A stretch of 64,000 nucleotides of DNA from Gigaspora margarita (GCA_009809945.1 WTPW01000083.1:200818-264817), one strand, 5' to 3'; numbered from the stretch's first letter, positions 10,766-23,142 are shown. The notes: a model not told the origin generated them from the letters alone. A program made the numbers and translations.

Positions 10766-11985
10766 AAATCTTGACTACTTTAATAAGTTTAGATTACAGA
10801 TAAATTAGTCTGAGCTCTTATTCTTAAATATAGTTTATATTTATTTGTTGTAATACAAATTAGATTTTTATATAATTTCTATATAATTGGGTATGGCGAC
10901 TTAGTGAAGTTGGATGTTTGTCACTCCCCAAGCATTTGTGACTACAGGTACAGAGTTCAAATCCCACCAGAGACATTTTTCAAAAATTTATATCTGTGTT
11001 ATGTTAACTCAAACTATAAGCTGGATTGGTAGATCTGTAATCTGGGTTGCATCAAGGGCGTATTGGTATAACAACAATACTGATTTGGGAGCCCTGCATA
11101 GGGTGGGTAAAAATAACCCCTGAGGCACTAGAATAGGAAACATGCTTGGCAAGCCCCGAGCAGAGAATAGTCAGCTTTCGACAGTATTTCAAAATGGAGT
11201 CAGAATTTTTAGGCTAGCCAGAAAAACCAGTATGTATAGAGGGTCAGAGGACCCTACCAACTGAGCTGCCAGAGTCGTACTGGAGGAAAAGGACACATGT
11301 TATAGAAGTATGGACCAAGAAAAGGGAGACCATAATGGCACCCTAAAGCCAGACTGACTGATCCTTCTGGGCTATCAGATTGGGAGTTTTGGGAAGTACT
11401 GGGGAATATGCTCAGGAAGATGAAGGGATAGGGTACTGGGGAATGTGAACTTCGCAAGGGCAGAAGTAGGTATTGGTAAGAGAACAGGGGTTACCTTGTC
11501 TTGCAAGTATTGGCATGAGCCATAGCAATAATTACTGAAGTGTAGATAAATATCTGTGTAGGCCAGGTACTACTCTACCCAGTTTTCTGCGAGGATATCT
11601 GCCTGGTGTATGAAGTCCTAAAGGCATAGAACCAGTATATGGAACAATGTTCTAGTGATACAAGAGAGTTGGCAAGAGGGACAAGGATCAGAGAATTTAA
11701 ATAGACAATGCCAGTATGTGGGTTGCAGATATGGCAGCTAGTGTAGAACCTTAGGATAGCTACTTAAATAGGCAACCAAAAGTTGTGGGTATGGCTAGTT
11801 GTACTCTCATCATTGTAACAAATGTTAGCAGTTACCCATGTGGGATTACTAACGGCCCTAAATCTTGAATAAAATTTCCTGATTCCTAAGCGGACACTTT
11901 GAATACAAAAAAAAAATAATAATTTCTATATAATTATATCTAATAAAGTTATAAGCTAAGCCTCATCTTAATATTAAAAAAAAGA
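10766..11985 (+). mobile_element. Older retroposon 3' end (family Y), interrupted
   Basis: 10766-10888 and 11919-11985 together match 33655-33840. Shared blocks include GATTACAGATAAATTAGTCT, the following AGTTTATATTTATTTGT block, and AATAAAGTTATAAGCTAAGC CTCA before the tail. The interruption is the 1-kb retroposon at 10889-11918, so Y was already present when that element inserted. Confidence 0.65.
10889..11918 (+). mobile_element. tRNA-headed retroposon, copy A, with 17-bp target duplication
   Basis: The head starts GGGTATGGCGACTTAGTGAA (A-box-like) and carries the B-box-like GAGTTCAAATCCC near 10950. The body ends in TTGAATAAAA..CACTTTGAATAC and poly(A). ATAATTTCTATATAATT (17 bp) flanks it exactly at 10872-10888 and 11919-11935, which indicates LINE-type reverse transcription at a nick. 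It has no protein product of its own; the 11254-11457 and 10914-11123 frames are incidental. Confidence 0.88.
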
Positions 11986-12197
11986 CAAATTATTTTATTT
12001 TTATAGTTTAAATAAGCTAAATAAATAATATAATAAAAAGTAGTAAATAATTTATAATTTTATTGTAATAAAATTTCTTAAAAAGATGGACTCACCTTTA
12101 ATATTAAAAAAAAAAAACTTAAAAAGTAATAAAAAAAATTGTTATTATATATTTTGAATTATACTTATAAACTAATTTAATATAATAAACTGGACTA
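11986..12197. other. AT-rich spacer with a second short poly(A) end
   Basis: GACTCACCTTTAATATT followed by 12 A lies at 12090-12118, resembling the tail at 10201. Nothing else is recognised. Confidence 0.35.
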
Positions 12198-12411
12198 AAT
12201 AGTACTCCATACACTTTGTGCTTCTTACTATAAAAATTGCTAATATCTCAAATTTTATTAAGTAACTCCTGTTGTATAATTAACAAAAAAATGTTTCTCT
12301 CACAATTTTACTTTAAAAATCTTTACCCTAACCTAACTCTAACTCTAATATTGGTTTGTTTTTGTTTGCTAATAGCACATTGAAGGCACATTGTGCCCTA
12401 AAGTACCATTT
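12198..12411. mobile_element. Possible MITE with imperfect ends
   Basis: AAATAGTACTCCATACACTT at the left and AAGTACCATTT at the right pair over about 20 bases with mismatches. The interior contains ACCCTAACCTAACTCTAACT, a motif also seen in the elements near 24.9 and 31.6 kb. Confidence 0.4.
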
Positions 12412-12509
12412 AGAATTTTCTAATATAATATATAAAAAAATAATTAATTTTAAATTTTTAAAGAAAATAATAGTTCTATCTAGTAATTAAACCTAAATAG
12501 AAACTATTT

Positions 12510-13335
12510 AGATTATTAGTCACAGATATATCTATATATTTGCTATTACTTATAAATTAAATAAATAATTCATCTCAATTTTATATATAAATTTATGCAA
12601 AAAAATTAGTTAAATTTAATTTTTGTAAATAAATATATATAAATCTTTTTTAAATTTTAAATATATATTCTTTAGCACTTACTAATCTTTAGTTTAAAAG
12701 CAAAGTTTTTAATCTCTAGTAGTTTGAAGTAAATTTTTCTCTAAAGTTAATTAATTCTTTACTATATTCTTTAAGTTAAATAACTAATATATTCCTATGC
12801 AATAATAAAGAATTTTTTAAAATTTAAAAAAGGTTCTACTTAGTAAAGAATTTTTTTGATTTTAAGTAAAGTTGTAAAAAAAATTTATCTGATTCTAATA
12901 GTAGCTAAATTATTAAAATTAGCTTAGTAGATTTTAAGATACATGGGGTTAAAGAAGAGAATATAAGAATCAGCAAATTCACAATATTATAATTTATAAT
13001 ACTTTATGTAATAGTGAATTTGCATTTTCTCTTCTTTAACCTAAAGTATCTTGAAATCCACACAGCCAATTTTAATGATTTAACTACTATTAGAATTAGA
13101 AGGACCTTCTTTACAAGTTTACTTAAAACTAAAAGAAATCTTTACTTAGTAAAACCTTCTTTAATTTTTAAAAGATTATTTTAACCAATTATATTATTGC
13201 ATAGAGGTGTGTTAGTTATTTGCTTAAAGAACATAGTAAATAATTGACCAATTTTAAAGGAAGATTTACTTCAAACTACTAGAGATTAAAAACTTTGTCT
13301 TTAAACTAAAAATTATTAAATGTTAAAGAATATAT
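12510..13335 (+). mobile_element. FB1 palindrome, second copy, left portion
   Basis: Collinear with 8869-9715 at roughly 80 percent identity. It includes both arms around the centre (AAGATACATGGGGTTAAAGA near 12930 and its partner near 13045), and breaks off after GTTAAAGAATATAT. The missing last 165 bases are found at 44926-45092. The break coincides with the left end of the 31.6-kb insertion. Confidence 0.82.
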
Positions 13336-13424
13336 AGGGGGCGTTAATGGAAACCAGGCAAATCAAAAATTTTTCAAAATTGAGTTTTTATGCTTAACTA
13401 ATAATGAACCTTTGATTCATTATA

Positions 13425-13750
13425 AAAATTTATAATATTTGTGGTTAAACAATTTGGTCAAAAATTAATCATCCAATCTTAACAGATTGAAATTGATCAT
13501 CCGATCTTAATTAGATCAGAAATCATAAACCAATAGAAATTTGTTTGCTATATTATGTAATTTTTTTTTTTTTGCAACAAGAATGTACGATATTTGCAGT
13601 TAAACACTTTGGTCAAAAACTAATTATCCAATCTTAATAGATAAATTGATTATCTGATCTTAATTAGATCAGAAACATAAACCAATAGAAATTTGTTTGC
13701 TATTTTACGTAAAATTTTTATTTTTTTTTTTTGCAACAAGAACATTCAAT
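13425..13750 (+). repeat. Tandem duplication, ~160-bp unit, two copies
   Basis: Units start TATTTGTGGTTAAACAATTT (about 13430) and TATTTGCAGTTAAACACTTT (about 13590). Each includes two GATCTTAATTAGATCAGAAA-like segments and ends in a T-run followed by TTGCAACAAGAA. They lie directly inside the left end of the 31.6-kb element. Confidence 0.7.
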
Positions 13751-13769
13751 ATGAAGATACATAGAGGTA

Positions 13770-14754
13770 TATTAATAGCCAAGACAAATAATATAAACAC
13801 ATAAAAAAATATATATATTATTTCATATTTTAATGAGAAAAACAAAGCTAATATTTATTTTTCTAAAAAATTTTACATGAATTCAAATAAAAGAAACTGT
13901 ACTTTTAGAAGTAAAATCAAGTATATGAGGGCTTATATATTGTTTTTATAAATGGGCTTTAACAAGAAATGTGAACTAATTTTGAATACTATAGTTTAAT
14001 TTCTCAAAGCTATTTTCTAAAGCCTATTTTGACCTAAGAGATATTTTTTCTATAGATTAATATTCTTGTTCATTATCTATACCTATTCATTATTATATTA
14101 TCTAGATTATTTGTATTTTATAATAATTCTCCAACCTTCTAGTGCCACAAAATCAGGTATATATGAACAGAGTTTAAATTTAATATTTTTTTTCGTAACC
14201 TGTATCAGAATAAGTTATAACTTATAATTCACATAACTGATTTGTATTAACCTAACAGAAAGGTTTTTAAAATTATTAGTTATTACCATAATACTATTAT
14301 TTTTTAATTGTTTTATGCTATAATATAAAATTAATAAAAATTGGAAAGTATGAATTAAGAAAGGTGTGATGAGAAGAATAGGAATAGGCATACTGATAGG
14401 TATCTGGAAAATGTTTACTAGGTTGGTGCATCATAGCAGCTAGAAAGAAATTAAACTCCCTGGAAGCTTAGATCTGAATGATTTTGATAGTAGGGTTAGA
14501 GTGATTCAGGATTAAATTATTTTGAAATATGTGGGAGTTTAAAAAATTTAATTTGAAATTCACATATTAAGGGGTTTCAGAATTAAAAAAAATAGCATAT
14601 TTTGGAAATAAATAAGAGTTTAAAAAACCTTATTGTGTATTAAAACTTTAAATCAGAAAATGAAATAAAAGGTTTAGAAACACTCATTTGACGAAATAAA
14701 TAAACTTTTTTTATTATGCAAATCAACAAGCTATTTAATAATAATTTAAGAGTA
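13770..14754. other. AT-rich interior, one repeat motif
   Basis: A degraded, directly oriented copy of the terminal motif (AGGTATATTAATAGCCAAGA) occurs at 13768. The GGGAGTTTAAAAAATTTAAT segment near 14533 recurs in diverged form near 47690. No gene was recognised. Confidence 0.4.
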
Positions 14755-15405
14755 AATTATAAAGCTTTCATTCAAATTACTTACAGAACTTTGACTCAAA
14801 TTACTTATTAAATTTTTGCTCAAGTTATTTTTTTATATAACTTACTAAACATTAGCTCAAATTACTTACTGAACCTTTGCTTAAATTACTTACTGAACCT
14901 TTGCTCAAATTAATTACTAAACCTTTGCTCAAATTACTTATTAACCTTCACTTAAATTGTATTTTTTTATAACTTGCTGAACCTTTCTCAAATTACTTAT
15001 TAAACCTTCACTTATTGTGTTTTTTTATAACTTGCTGAACCTTTGCTCAAATTACTTATTAAATCTATGCTTAAATTGTGTTTTTTTATAACTTGCTAAA
15101 TCTTTGCTCAAATTACTTATTGAACCTTTGTTCAAATTATTTATTAAATTTTTACTTAAGTTATTTTTCTATATAACTTACTAAACTCTTGCTTAAATTA
15201 CTTGCTAAACCTTCACTTAAGTTATTTTTCTATATAATTTACTAAACCTTTGCTCAAATTACTAATTAAACTTTTGTTTAGAATTATTCTTTTATATAAC
15301 TTACTAAATTTTGCTTAAATTATTTTTTTTTATATTACTTACTAAACTTTTTGCTTAATCATTTTTAATTAAACTTTGCTTAAATTATTTTTTAAATGGC
15401 TTAAC
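14755..15405 (+). repeat. Minisatellite of CTTTGCTCAAATTACTTACT-type units
   Basis: About 650 bases made of diverged units around AACCTTTGCTCAAATTACTT, with a higher-order unit of about 62 bases that adds TTTTTTTATAACTTGCTGAA. Divergence rises toward both ends. There is no coding frame. Confidence 0.8.
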
Positions 15406-15489
15406 AAATATTTTTTTTTCACTTTACAACCTTGCGCTAATTTATTAGAAGTTATTTATATACAAGATACAAAAACTATTTCTAACTAT

Positions 15490-15670
15490 AATATTAGACT
15501 AATACTTGACAACTGCACTAGTGCCCAGGTATGGTTGTTGCACTGATATTTGTTAGTCTCTAAGCCATATATGACATCACTCATATATTTCTTTGAGAAC
15601 ATATTCAGGTTCTCAGCTACCTCTTCATAGACTATTCCTTCAAAAACTTCATCCCTGAGCTACTCATAAA
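15490..15670 (-). pseudogene. Coding-like remnant, unrecognised
   Basis: Minus-strand frame open for about 57 codons with protein-like composition: LRDEVFEGIVYEEVAENLNM, then MFSKKYMSDVIYGLETNKYQ. It ends at TAG near 15490. I do not recognise the family. It shares strand with the transposon-type gene that ends at 17661 and may be a downstream gene of the same element. Confidence 0.3.
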
Positions 15671-15974
15671 TATGAATAAAAAAAGGAAAAAATAAAGGGA
15701 GAAAATACAACTAAACAAAATTCTACAAACAAAACCAAAATAAAAAAAAGAAAAAGATACAATAAAAGAGAAAAACAAAAATAAAGTCATGAAAAAACAT
15801 AAAATGAAGGTGCTAATATGTGTAAACACTAAATGATAAAAATTATATAATACTGTGCAAGGAATCGCCTCGCCTAGTATTATAATGCATAAAGAAAGTT
15901 CTAGAATTTATTTTCTCTGATTAACCAACTCCTATGCATTACAACTTCATTATGCGTTATTCCTGTTTACAACT

Positions 15975-16260
15975 TCATGTGCCTTCTTCCCAATTAGAAT
16001 AGGAACAACAATGTTGATCTTTTGGAGGGGGTATGCCGAATTTCCCACAAATTCCAGAAAAAAAAGTCCAAGCAAGAATATGGTATGTGGTGTTTGGTAT
16101 TTTGTATTTGACTATAAATTTTCTTAAAGAATGTGTTGCAAAACTCATTTCTTGGCTCACCCCTAAGCCAACTATAACGAACTTCATCGACGAAAGCCAC
16201 TGTCTTTTACCAGAATTTCTTGTTCCAAGGGTGCATTGCTAGTTATCTTGCACAACTGAT
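15975..16260 (-). pseudogene. Fragment related to the retroposon frame near 61.2 kb
   Basis: Minus-strand frame 16187-15975 ends GKFGIPPPKDQHCCSYSNWE followed by EGT. The plus-strand frame at 61112-61393 contains GDFGLPPLKDRQCLYLPNRE followed by GT. The similarity holds at nucleotide level too, so these are diverged copies of one sequence. Whether it was ever protein-coding is unclear; other frames of the same segment are also open. Confidence 0.4.
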
Positions 16261-16261
16261 G

Positions 16262-17660
16262 CTTCTGGCTTGCATGTTAAATATATAAAGGAGTCCTAAA
16301 GAGTAGAGGAGTAATTGACCTTTACAAAAACTGTAAGTATAGCCACTTCTTGTTCTGTCACCTTGAACTTTTTGTTTTGTGTTTGTCCAAAAATTTTGGT
16401 ACAAGTGATTGTCAGAAAGAGTTGAATGAGCTTAACAAATATTATTGTACTTAAGTTATCTTATATATTAATATGCCTTCATAGAGAACTTTCAAGCAAA
16501 CTATTTATAATTAAGCAAAAAGAACTTGAAAAACTTTGTTAGTTTTAATTGTTTTTTTCCAGTTCTATGGCTTGTATTATTCCAATAGTTTGTCAATTTT
16601 TTTACCCAAAATTTAGAAATAGCCTTATTCATGCTAGTTGAATATTTATTCATAAGTGTCTTTAAAAGATTATTTATTTGTTTAATTTAATGTTGCTGAT
16701 GTGAAATTTTAGACATGTTAAGCATAAAATAATATTAGAAGCAGTATTGATTAACAATAATAATATAAGTGTATTCAAATTTTAAATAAGATTTGTACAT
16801 TACTTATTTAATAATAAATATATCTCTTATATTATTGAAATAAGATTTATGAATTTAATTATGAAACCTTTATTATTTTACCTTACTATAGTAATTGAAA
16901 TAATGCACAAGTATTGTGTTATAATTTCTATTGTCATAGCATTTTGAATAAAAGTCAATAATATGAGTGATAATATTATTGAAATATGCTCAAGTATTAC
17001 TACAAGCTCAATTGATCAATTAAAATACTTAAAATACTTTCCATTATTTAAAATTTAATTCCTGTCACATTTTTGAGACACCTGAGAATGCCTATAATTA
17101 GACTGGTTCTTATTTATTATTATTAATTGTAATTATTTGCAAATAAATTATACAAAAATTATTTAATATTTATTTTAGATATTTTGGATAACCAGTTATT
17201 AGTTTGTCATAATAGATAATAAATTTATTGTTTATTTTAGAATACATATAAAAAGTTTATAGTAAATAATATCAATATTGTTATAAATAAAATCTTTAAC
17301 AATTATTATTGCTAATCACTAGTACATTTTTACAATTAAGTAAACTACTTATTGTTATCTACTTTGTCTAAGTTTAAAATACTTTATAATTTTTTATACA
17401 AAGATAAGATAGACTACTTTGGTTTCTAAGCACTTTATATAAATTATACCTTTAATAATAATTTTGGTTAGAATTATTTTCTACCTTAATATTATAACTA
17501 TCACCAAAAGTCAATATATCAGTATTACAATAAATTGCACTTGATATAATTTAAAATAAAAGATTGAATAGTACTATTTTTAATAAAAAATAAAGCTACT
17601 ATTGCAATTTACCCAGTTATTAATTTTATTGAATTATATCCACAAAAATTTCATTAGTAA
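16262..17660. other. AT-rich region, no feature recognised
   Basis: No protein-like frame longer than about 40 codons, no inverted ends and no tandem units were found. Confidence 0.45.
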
Positions 17661-18420
17661 CTAACCTTCATTTAGATTTATAATAACTTTTTTTAGATTT
17701 GGTAGGTTTGGAAAGAGTTGGTTTGGACAATAGATATCATGTTTTAATGGATTTTGTATATGTTGCCATACTTCATTATACAAATATCATTGTTGGTCTA
17801 AACTTATTCCACATGCAGATATAATTTCTAGCATTATTACCTCACTATTTTTTGTATGGGGAATTGAGTTAACATGTGCAATTGTTATTTCTTTTGGTAT
17901 TGCATCTGTTGATATTTGAATTATTACCTTTCCAACATTTTTATGTGATATAATAAATTGGTGTTGTTTAAGAACTTCTGGAACTGATAAAAAAAATTGA
18001 TCTAAGAACTTTGACTATTTATAAAAATTTATTCTTCTTTCTCCTACAGAATTAAAACAGTTACTACCTGATTGTATCCTCCAACTGTAGATTTTTGAAC
18101 TACATTAATTAAATCTTCTAAATTATCCACTTCAGAGTTTCTAACTTGAGTTTAAAAAGACCAAAAAACCTATCTGGTCCAAATTTTGTATGGCCTGCAA
18201 CCATAAAACAATAAGTTATTTTATTATAAAGACCAATCATTGCCCTCTACATTAAATATTTGATCATTGCATTATTTTTATTTTGTCCAACACAATTATC
18301 AGCATGTATTACAACACTTTTTTTCCCTAAACCATACAAGGTAAAATAGTTAAGTACAAGAGATATAACTGCATCAGCACCTTTTCCAACACTTTTATTT
18401 TCAGGAATAAGATAACTTAT
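17661..18420 (-). pseudogene. Transposon-type gene, C-terminal exon (HADNC..AGHTKF..PD core)
   Basis: Reading down from 18420: ISYLIPENKSVGKGADAVIS, VVIHADNCVGQNKNNAMIKY, LM then TAG where Trp is expected, RAMIGLYNKITYCFMVAGHT, KFGPDRFFGLFKLK. After a frameshift near 18150 comes VDNLEDLINVVQKSTVGGYN. The C-terminus near 17700 is PNLPNLKKVIINLNEG and stop. The HADNC.GQNKNN and AGHTKF.PD.FFG motifs are those I know from uncharacterised transposon-associated proteins annotated, as I recall, as DUF7869. An acceptor site TTTACAG lies directly upstream (18421-18427), and the exon continues exactly where the exon at 36327 stops. The reaction is unknown; conserved D and H residues suggest a nuclease-like enzyme (inference). 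Confidence 0.72.
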
Positions 18421-19679
18421 CTGTAAATTTTAAACAAATTTAACAAAAATTTAAAAGAATTGATTTATTTTTTGTAAAATAATAAATTTTTTGATTAATT
18501 TTATAGAACACAGCTTATATACGGTGGGGACATATTATTATGGACACTTTTGGAGGAGCTATCGATTAAAATTGGGTAAGTAATCATAGCACGAAATTTA
18601 TATACATGACCAGCTAATCTTACAGTACAATATACTAAAATTTCATGCAGTTTTGTTAGATTATGCCAAAGTTATGCAAAAAATTCCAAAAATTTGATTT
18701 TTTTATTTGTACGAAAATCGATTTTCAGAATTTTTTGAATTTTTTGTTTTTTTTTTAAAAAAAATTTACAAAAAATTGATTTTTTGTTCAAATCAGTTCA
18801 TTTCGCACAAATGTAGTATGATATCCAGGTCACGTTACATGATATAAAAATAGTTATATCTGCATGACCAATCGGCATAAAAAAAACAAATGTAAATCTT
18901 AATTTTTTTTCCACGAAAAATGAGTGTAAAGAAAGATTTAACAGTAAGTTAGTGAGGAGCCTAGGGCTCCAAAGTCTGGGTCCGGCCCAGGTCTAGCTGA
19001 ACACAGACTCGAACCTGAACTCAAACTATAAATTTTGAAGATTTCAGACCTGGACTCAGACCCAAACCTTAAAGTACTGAACCCAAACCAGACTCAAACA
19101 TGATTATAGATTCAGTTTGGATCTGGTTCGAAGTTTGTGAACCTGTCTGGATCCAGGATTAGTAGTCTAATGCTAAAAAAAAAAAAAAAAGTAAAATTCC
19201 AAAAAAAGTGGGCTTAAAAAAAGCTTAACTAAAAAAAGTTGGCTTAAAAAAAATAAAACTTAAAAAAAAAAACAAGAATTAATATTTAACTTATATATCC
19301 TAAGGCCACGCAAAGTTAATATTTCATTTTGCATTACCCACCATCCTATTTTTTCAATTTTTCAATTTTTTTTTAGATTTCAATTGTGGCAATTGTTCAA
19401 TTTTTGACCTTGTATAACCTTAAACGTGATTATTATTCTATTTGCAATATATTAAATTAAAAAAAATCTGTCTGTCCATCCTGAATTTTTAAATCCATGT
19501 AATGCAAAACGAAAGATCAACTTTGTATGACTTAAGAGTATATTGAAATTTTTTATACCTGTGTTCCCATATAATATAGCAATCATGAGATATATAAAAA
19601 TGATTATTATAATTATCATTATTAATTATAATTGCTTTTATTTTTATTTTTTTTCTAATATTAGCTAACTTTTCTGTTT

Positions 19680-20035
19680 TACTTTAGATGCTCGTAAATA
19701 TAAATTTTGCCATTTGAGTAGTTTCACATTTTTATCATTACTGGTGTTACTTTAGATGTGGATTTTGTCACTTGCTATAGTTCTGTATCATCGCTTTACT
19801 AGAGTTTTTGTTGGTCCATTTCATTGTTCTAGGTTTCATCTTTTCCACGTTTTAGTGAATGTAGATTTTGCTGCTTGTAGTTGTTCTGTATCAAGTCTTT
19901 ATTAGTGCAAATTTGTCGACCTATATATTGTTTTTTGTTGTCTTGGATCATTACTTGTTAGTATAGATTTTGTTGTTTGTACTGTTGCTGTGATTTGTCG
20001 TTTTTAATAATGAACTCTGCAAGAACTTTATATTT
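19680..20035 (+). repeat. Degenerate ~100-bp tandem repeat inside the hAT element
   Basis: Three to four diverged units share GTAGATTTTGYYRCTTGTA followed by GTTCTGTATCA. Units are centred near 19705, 19755, 19870 and 19970. Confidence 0.5.
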
Positions 20036-20569
20036 ACTTTTTCAGATCCTTTAATGGTGATTTTGGATCAAATGGACTTGCAAGAACATTATGTTGAATT
20101 TTTATGCTTTACCAATAGCAAGCTTGGATCAGAAAGAGGAAAAGCATTATACATATGTACTTTGCAGGAATGTTATACAGGTACAGGCTATTTTTAACTT
20201 AAAAGATAAAAAGCACCAGTAAGTGCACTTTGCAAAACAGAATAAAGAAATGTGCGAGTTTATGTATCACACTGACTTACATCAAAATTGCAAATACCTT
20301 AATAGACCAGTTTACAAAAATACTATACTGGCTTCTTTGGATTTTAGGTTAGCCATAAATTACCGCTTTATGATAGGTTCACTATATAATTGGTACAAAA
20401 TGAGATCTTTATTACAGCTGTTTTCATAAATTCTGTAACGCTGATGGCTGAATCGATAAGTTACCGAGTTGGAATCAATAAGCAACAGATTCAGACGAAA
20501 TCAAAACTTATCATTTCAGTTATCAGCAATTTTTTTAGTTGTTCTAGAATTTATGAAACAACTGTAAGG

Positions 20570-21092
20570 GGGCATCCATAAATTACGTTATGCTTGAGGG
20601 GGTCCCCCAAAATATAACGATTTTGCAATATGTAGGGGGTCCCCCCTAATATAACGCAATCTTTTTATAAAAATTTGTCTAAAACTTGATCCAGTAGTCC
20701 AAATTGGATGATTTTGGTACCAATCGAATCGTCTCGAGGGGAGGATTCGAATGGTACCAATTTCATTTGATTTGGATCACTAGATCACGTTTTATTAACG
20801 AAATACTATTGGTTATTATGGTTTCTTATAAAATTACTATAAAATCAATAGTATTTCGTTAATAAAACGTGATCTAGTGATTCAAATGAAACATTTTTGA
20901 TACCATTGGATTCGTCTCATAGAGACGAATCGAATGGTACCAAATCATCCAGATTGGAGCACTGGGTCATAATATATTCAAGTTTTTGTAAAATTTTATA
21001 TATAAATATACGGATTTTTAAAATTTTTTTTATATAGTAGAGAGGGGCAAGAGCTACTATGTAGGGGTACATAACGTTATTTATGGATGCCC
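20570..21092. mobile_element. Foldback element with GGGCATCCATAAATTACGTT ends
   Basis: GGGCATCCATAAATTACGTT at the left pairs with AACGTTATTTATGGATGCCC at the right. The centre is a long secondary hairpin (20695-20960) including GATCTAGTGA, GGTACCA and AACGAAATACTATTG with their complements. It lies entirely inside the hAT element, so it is the third insertion layer. The target duplication is not clear. Confidence 0.75.
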
Positions 21093-23142
21093 AATTGGGT
21101 TTTTTCAAAATCTAGATTGCCTATTATGTATAATTGCAAAACACGGATGTATTCAAAGTCAGTCGCATATAGACCCAAGTTTATTATAGGTCCTAAAATA
21201 TGTGAAATATAAAAGGTCTGGGTCTTGTAAAAAAGCATTAGCAGAAAGCTCTAGAGTTAGTATATTAGTTAGAAATCAATATTGAATAAAACGAGTTGTG
21301 GATTGGGTTTAGGGTTCGAAATAGATAAAAGGTTTGGGCTAAGACTAGAAATGAATAAAACAAATTAGTGAAATTACAAATGAGTTAGTGTTATAAATAG
21401 GTAAAACAGGATTTAGAGTTAGAAATTGAATAATATAAATTAGATATATATCTTTATTAATTTGTAATATAAATAAATAAATTATTATAATATAAATTAG
21501 ACATGTATCTTTATTAATTTGTAATATAAATAAATTATTATAATAAATATTAAATATATATTATGGTATATAGTAAGTTATATTTATATATATATGTCAC
21601 ATAATGCAGGTATATATACATTCGGGTATATGTATATAACTTCAAAAAAAACTCTCTAATACCTATTTTTGTTACAATGATTTTTAATTTGAGTTTCGGG
21701 CTTTTGGACCAGACTCAAACTTTCAGACCAGACTCAAAATGAACTCGAACCAAGCCAAAAGTTTGATATTCAGACTTGGACTGGACTGAGTTATAAAATA
21801 GTTTGAGTTCGAGTCCAGTTCGAATTTCGAACCAGACTTGGACTTGGCTAAAGTCTGGCCTAGTCTGGGTCCATCAGAGCCCTAGAAGAGCCATAATTTA
21901 TGAACACCAAAGAGGTGATTTGCTTCGTACAATTGCAAATGTAGCTGGTTGTTGTAAAAGTTCTATAGAGAATGTCATAAAGCAGTACAGTGAGTTGGAC
22001 ACAAAAATGCAAAAAAAAGAACTGGTTGACCAAAAATTTTAACACCTTCAGATTTTGAAAACTTTAAAAACTTAGTTACAAATGGTAACTGCTATCTTAG
22101 CCTTATGAAAATAACAAATCTACACAATTGTTAAAGTGAAAATACAATTTCTGAGAGAACCATGTGCCATTCTTTGCACAGTTTGGGCTTGTCATCATGT
22201 ATCATTCCCCAAAAGGCTCTTTCTCAGCTGAGAATATGGTAAAAAGGTATAATTGGGCACTTGAACATCAGTATTGGACTGACTGGCACTTTAAACGTGT
22301 GTTGTAGTTAAATGAGACCTATATACATCTTTTTTTGGGTTCCTCTGGCTATATATGGTGCGAAGCAAATGAAAAATAGGAAATCGATTGCATTGGTAGT
22401 AGTGTAGGATGTAGCTCTGGATGTAAGTATTGGGGCTACTTCTCCTAGTTTGGGGTTGGACCCTTTATTTCTTTAAAATCCAATTTGAATGGTAAGTTGC
22501 ACCTTGAAATTCTCTAGAAGCATGCTGTCCCTATATAAAAAAATTTCTAGCAAACAAAAATCGGGGTCATCCAATCTTCATCCAGAATAATGCATGACCT
22601 CATCTTAATAGGATGGGTCTGGAATATTTGAAAAATTACCAGATTCATATGATGGATTGATCACCACAAAGTCCAGATCTTAATCTGATTGAAAACCTGT
22701 GAAATGAGGTTAAGCATTTTGTACATCATAAAGAAAGGCCAGGTAATCTTAGAGAGCTAGATGCTTTTGTTAAAAAATTGTAGTATGTAACACTACCAGA
22801 ACTTTGCTATAAACTAGTTTCTAGTGTCCCCAATTGGGTTGATACTTGTATATTAGCTAATAGAGAACCCAGCAAATATTAAAATATATTTTGTTTTTTT
22901 TTTAATAAAATGTAAAAAAAAAAGAAAAAATGTAATATTTGACTTTCGTACAAATAAAAAAATCAAATTTTTTGGAATTTTTTGCATAACTTCAGCACAA
23001 TTAAACAAAACTTCATGAAATTTTAGTATGTTGTACTGTGAGATTAGCTGGTCATATGACATAAATTTTGTGCTATATTTACTTACCTGATTTTGATCGA
23101 TGGCTCCTCCAAAAGTGTTCATAATAATATGTCCCTCCACTG

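Larger units (their letters stand above)
18962..21884. mobile_element. hAT-type element nested in the Tc1 transposase gene
   Basis: The left end is TAGGGCTCCAAAGTCTGGGT and the right end, read inward, TAGGGCTCTGATGGACCCAG. An 8-bp duplication with one difference flanks it (GAGGAGCC at 18954-18961, GAAGAGCC at 21885-21892). Both ends carry dense clusters of CAGACTCGAACC-like motifs in opposite orientations (18995-19150 and 21690-21870), typical of subterminal transposase-binding arrays. No hAT transposase is visible in its 2.9 kb, so it is non-autonomous. Confidence 0.85.
18920..22881 (+). pseudogene. Tc1-like transposase, split by a hAT element and broken by stops
   Basis: It starts ATG at 18920 (MSVKKDLTVS, then two stops). 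It is interrupted at 18961 and resumes at 21893 with AIIYEHQRGDLLRTIANVAG (paired-type helix-turn-helix region). The first catalytic block reads LNETYIHLFLGSSGYIWCEA, with N where Asp is expected. The region near the second Asp is degraded. The third block is SPQSPDLNLIENL, the DD34E-type C-terminal motif with Glu kept, preceded and followed by TGA at the usual Trp positions. The C-terminus is LANREPSKY and stop at 22881. This would be a cut-and-paste transposase; the copy is dead. Confidence 0.85.
18522..23142 (+). mobile_element. Tc1/mariner-type transposon with ~220-bp inverted ends
   Basis: The left end is TA then CGGTGGGGACATATTATTAT. The right end, read inward, is TA then CAGTGGAGGGACATATTATT. 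The inverted match extends about 220 bases inward, a long-TIR arrangement. The TA dinucleotides flank it as expected for the superfamily. The 4.6-kb length is explained by the hAT insertion at 18962-21884; without it the element is about 1.7 kb. It sits about 100 bases upstream of the acceptor site of the minus-strand gene ending at 17661. Confidence 0.9.

Noticed and set aside
10950..10963. tRNA genes from B-box-like GGTTCAAATCCC matches (also near 23470, 25575 and 39315)
   Set aside because: No closed cloverleaf with acceptor stem and all are followed by retroposon bodies with target duplications, so they are retroposon heads.
14755..15405. CRISPR-like spaced repeats
   Set aside because: Units diverge continuously and there are no unique equal-length spacers; the context is eukaryotic.
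20223..20581. Overlapping plus-strand frames as a hAT transposase
   Set aside because: No hAT dimerisation or catalytic motif, and both frames are short.
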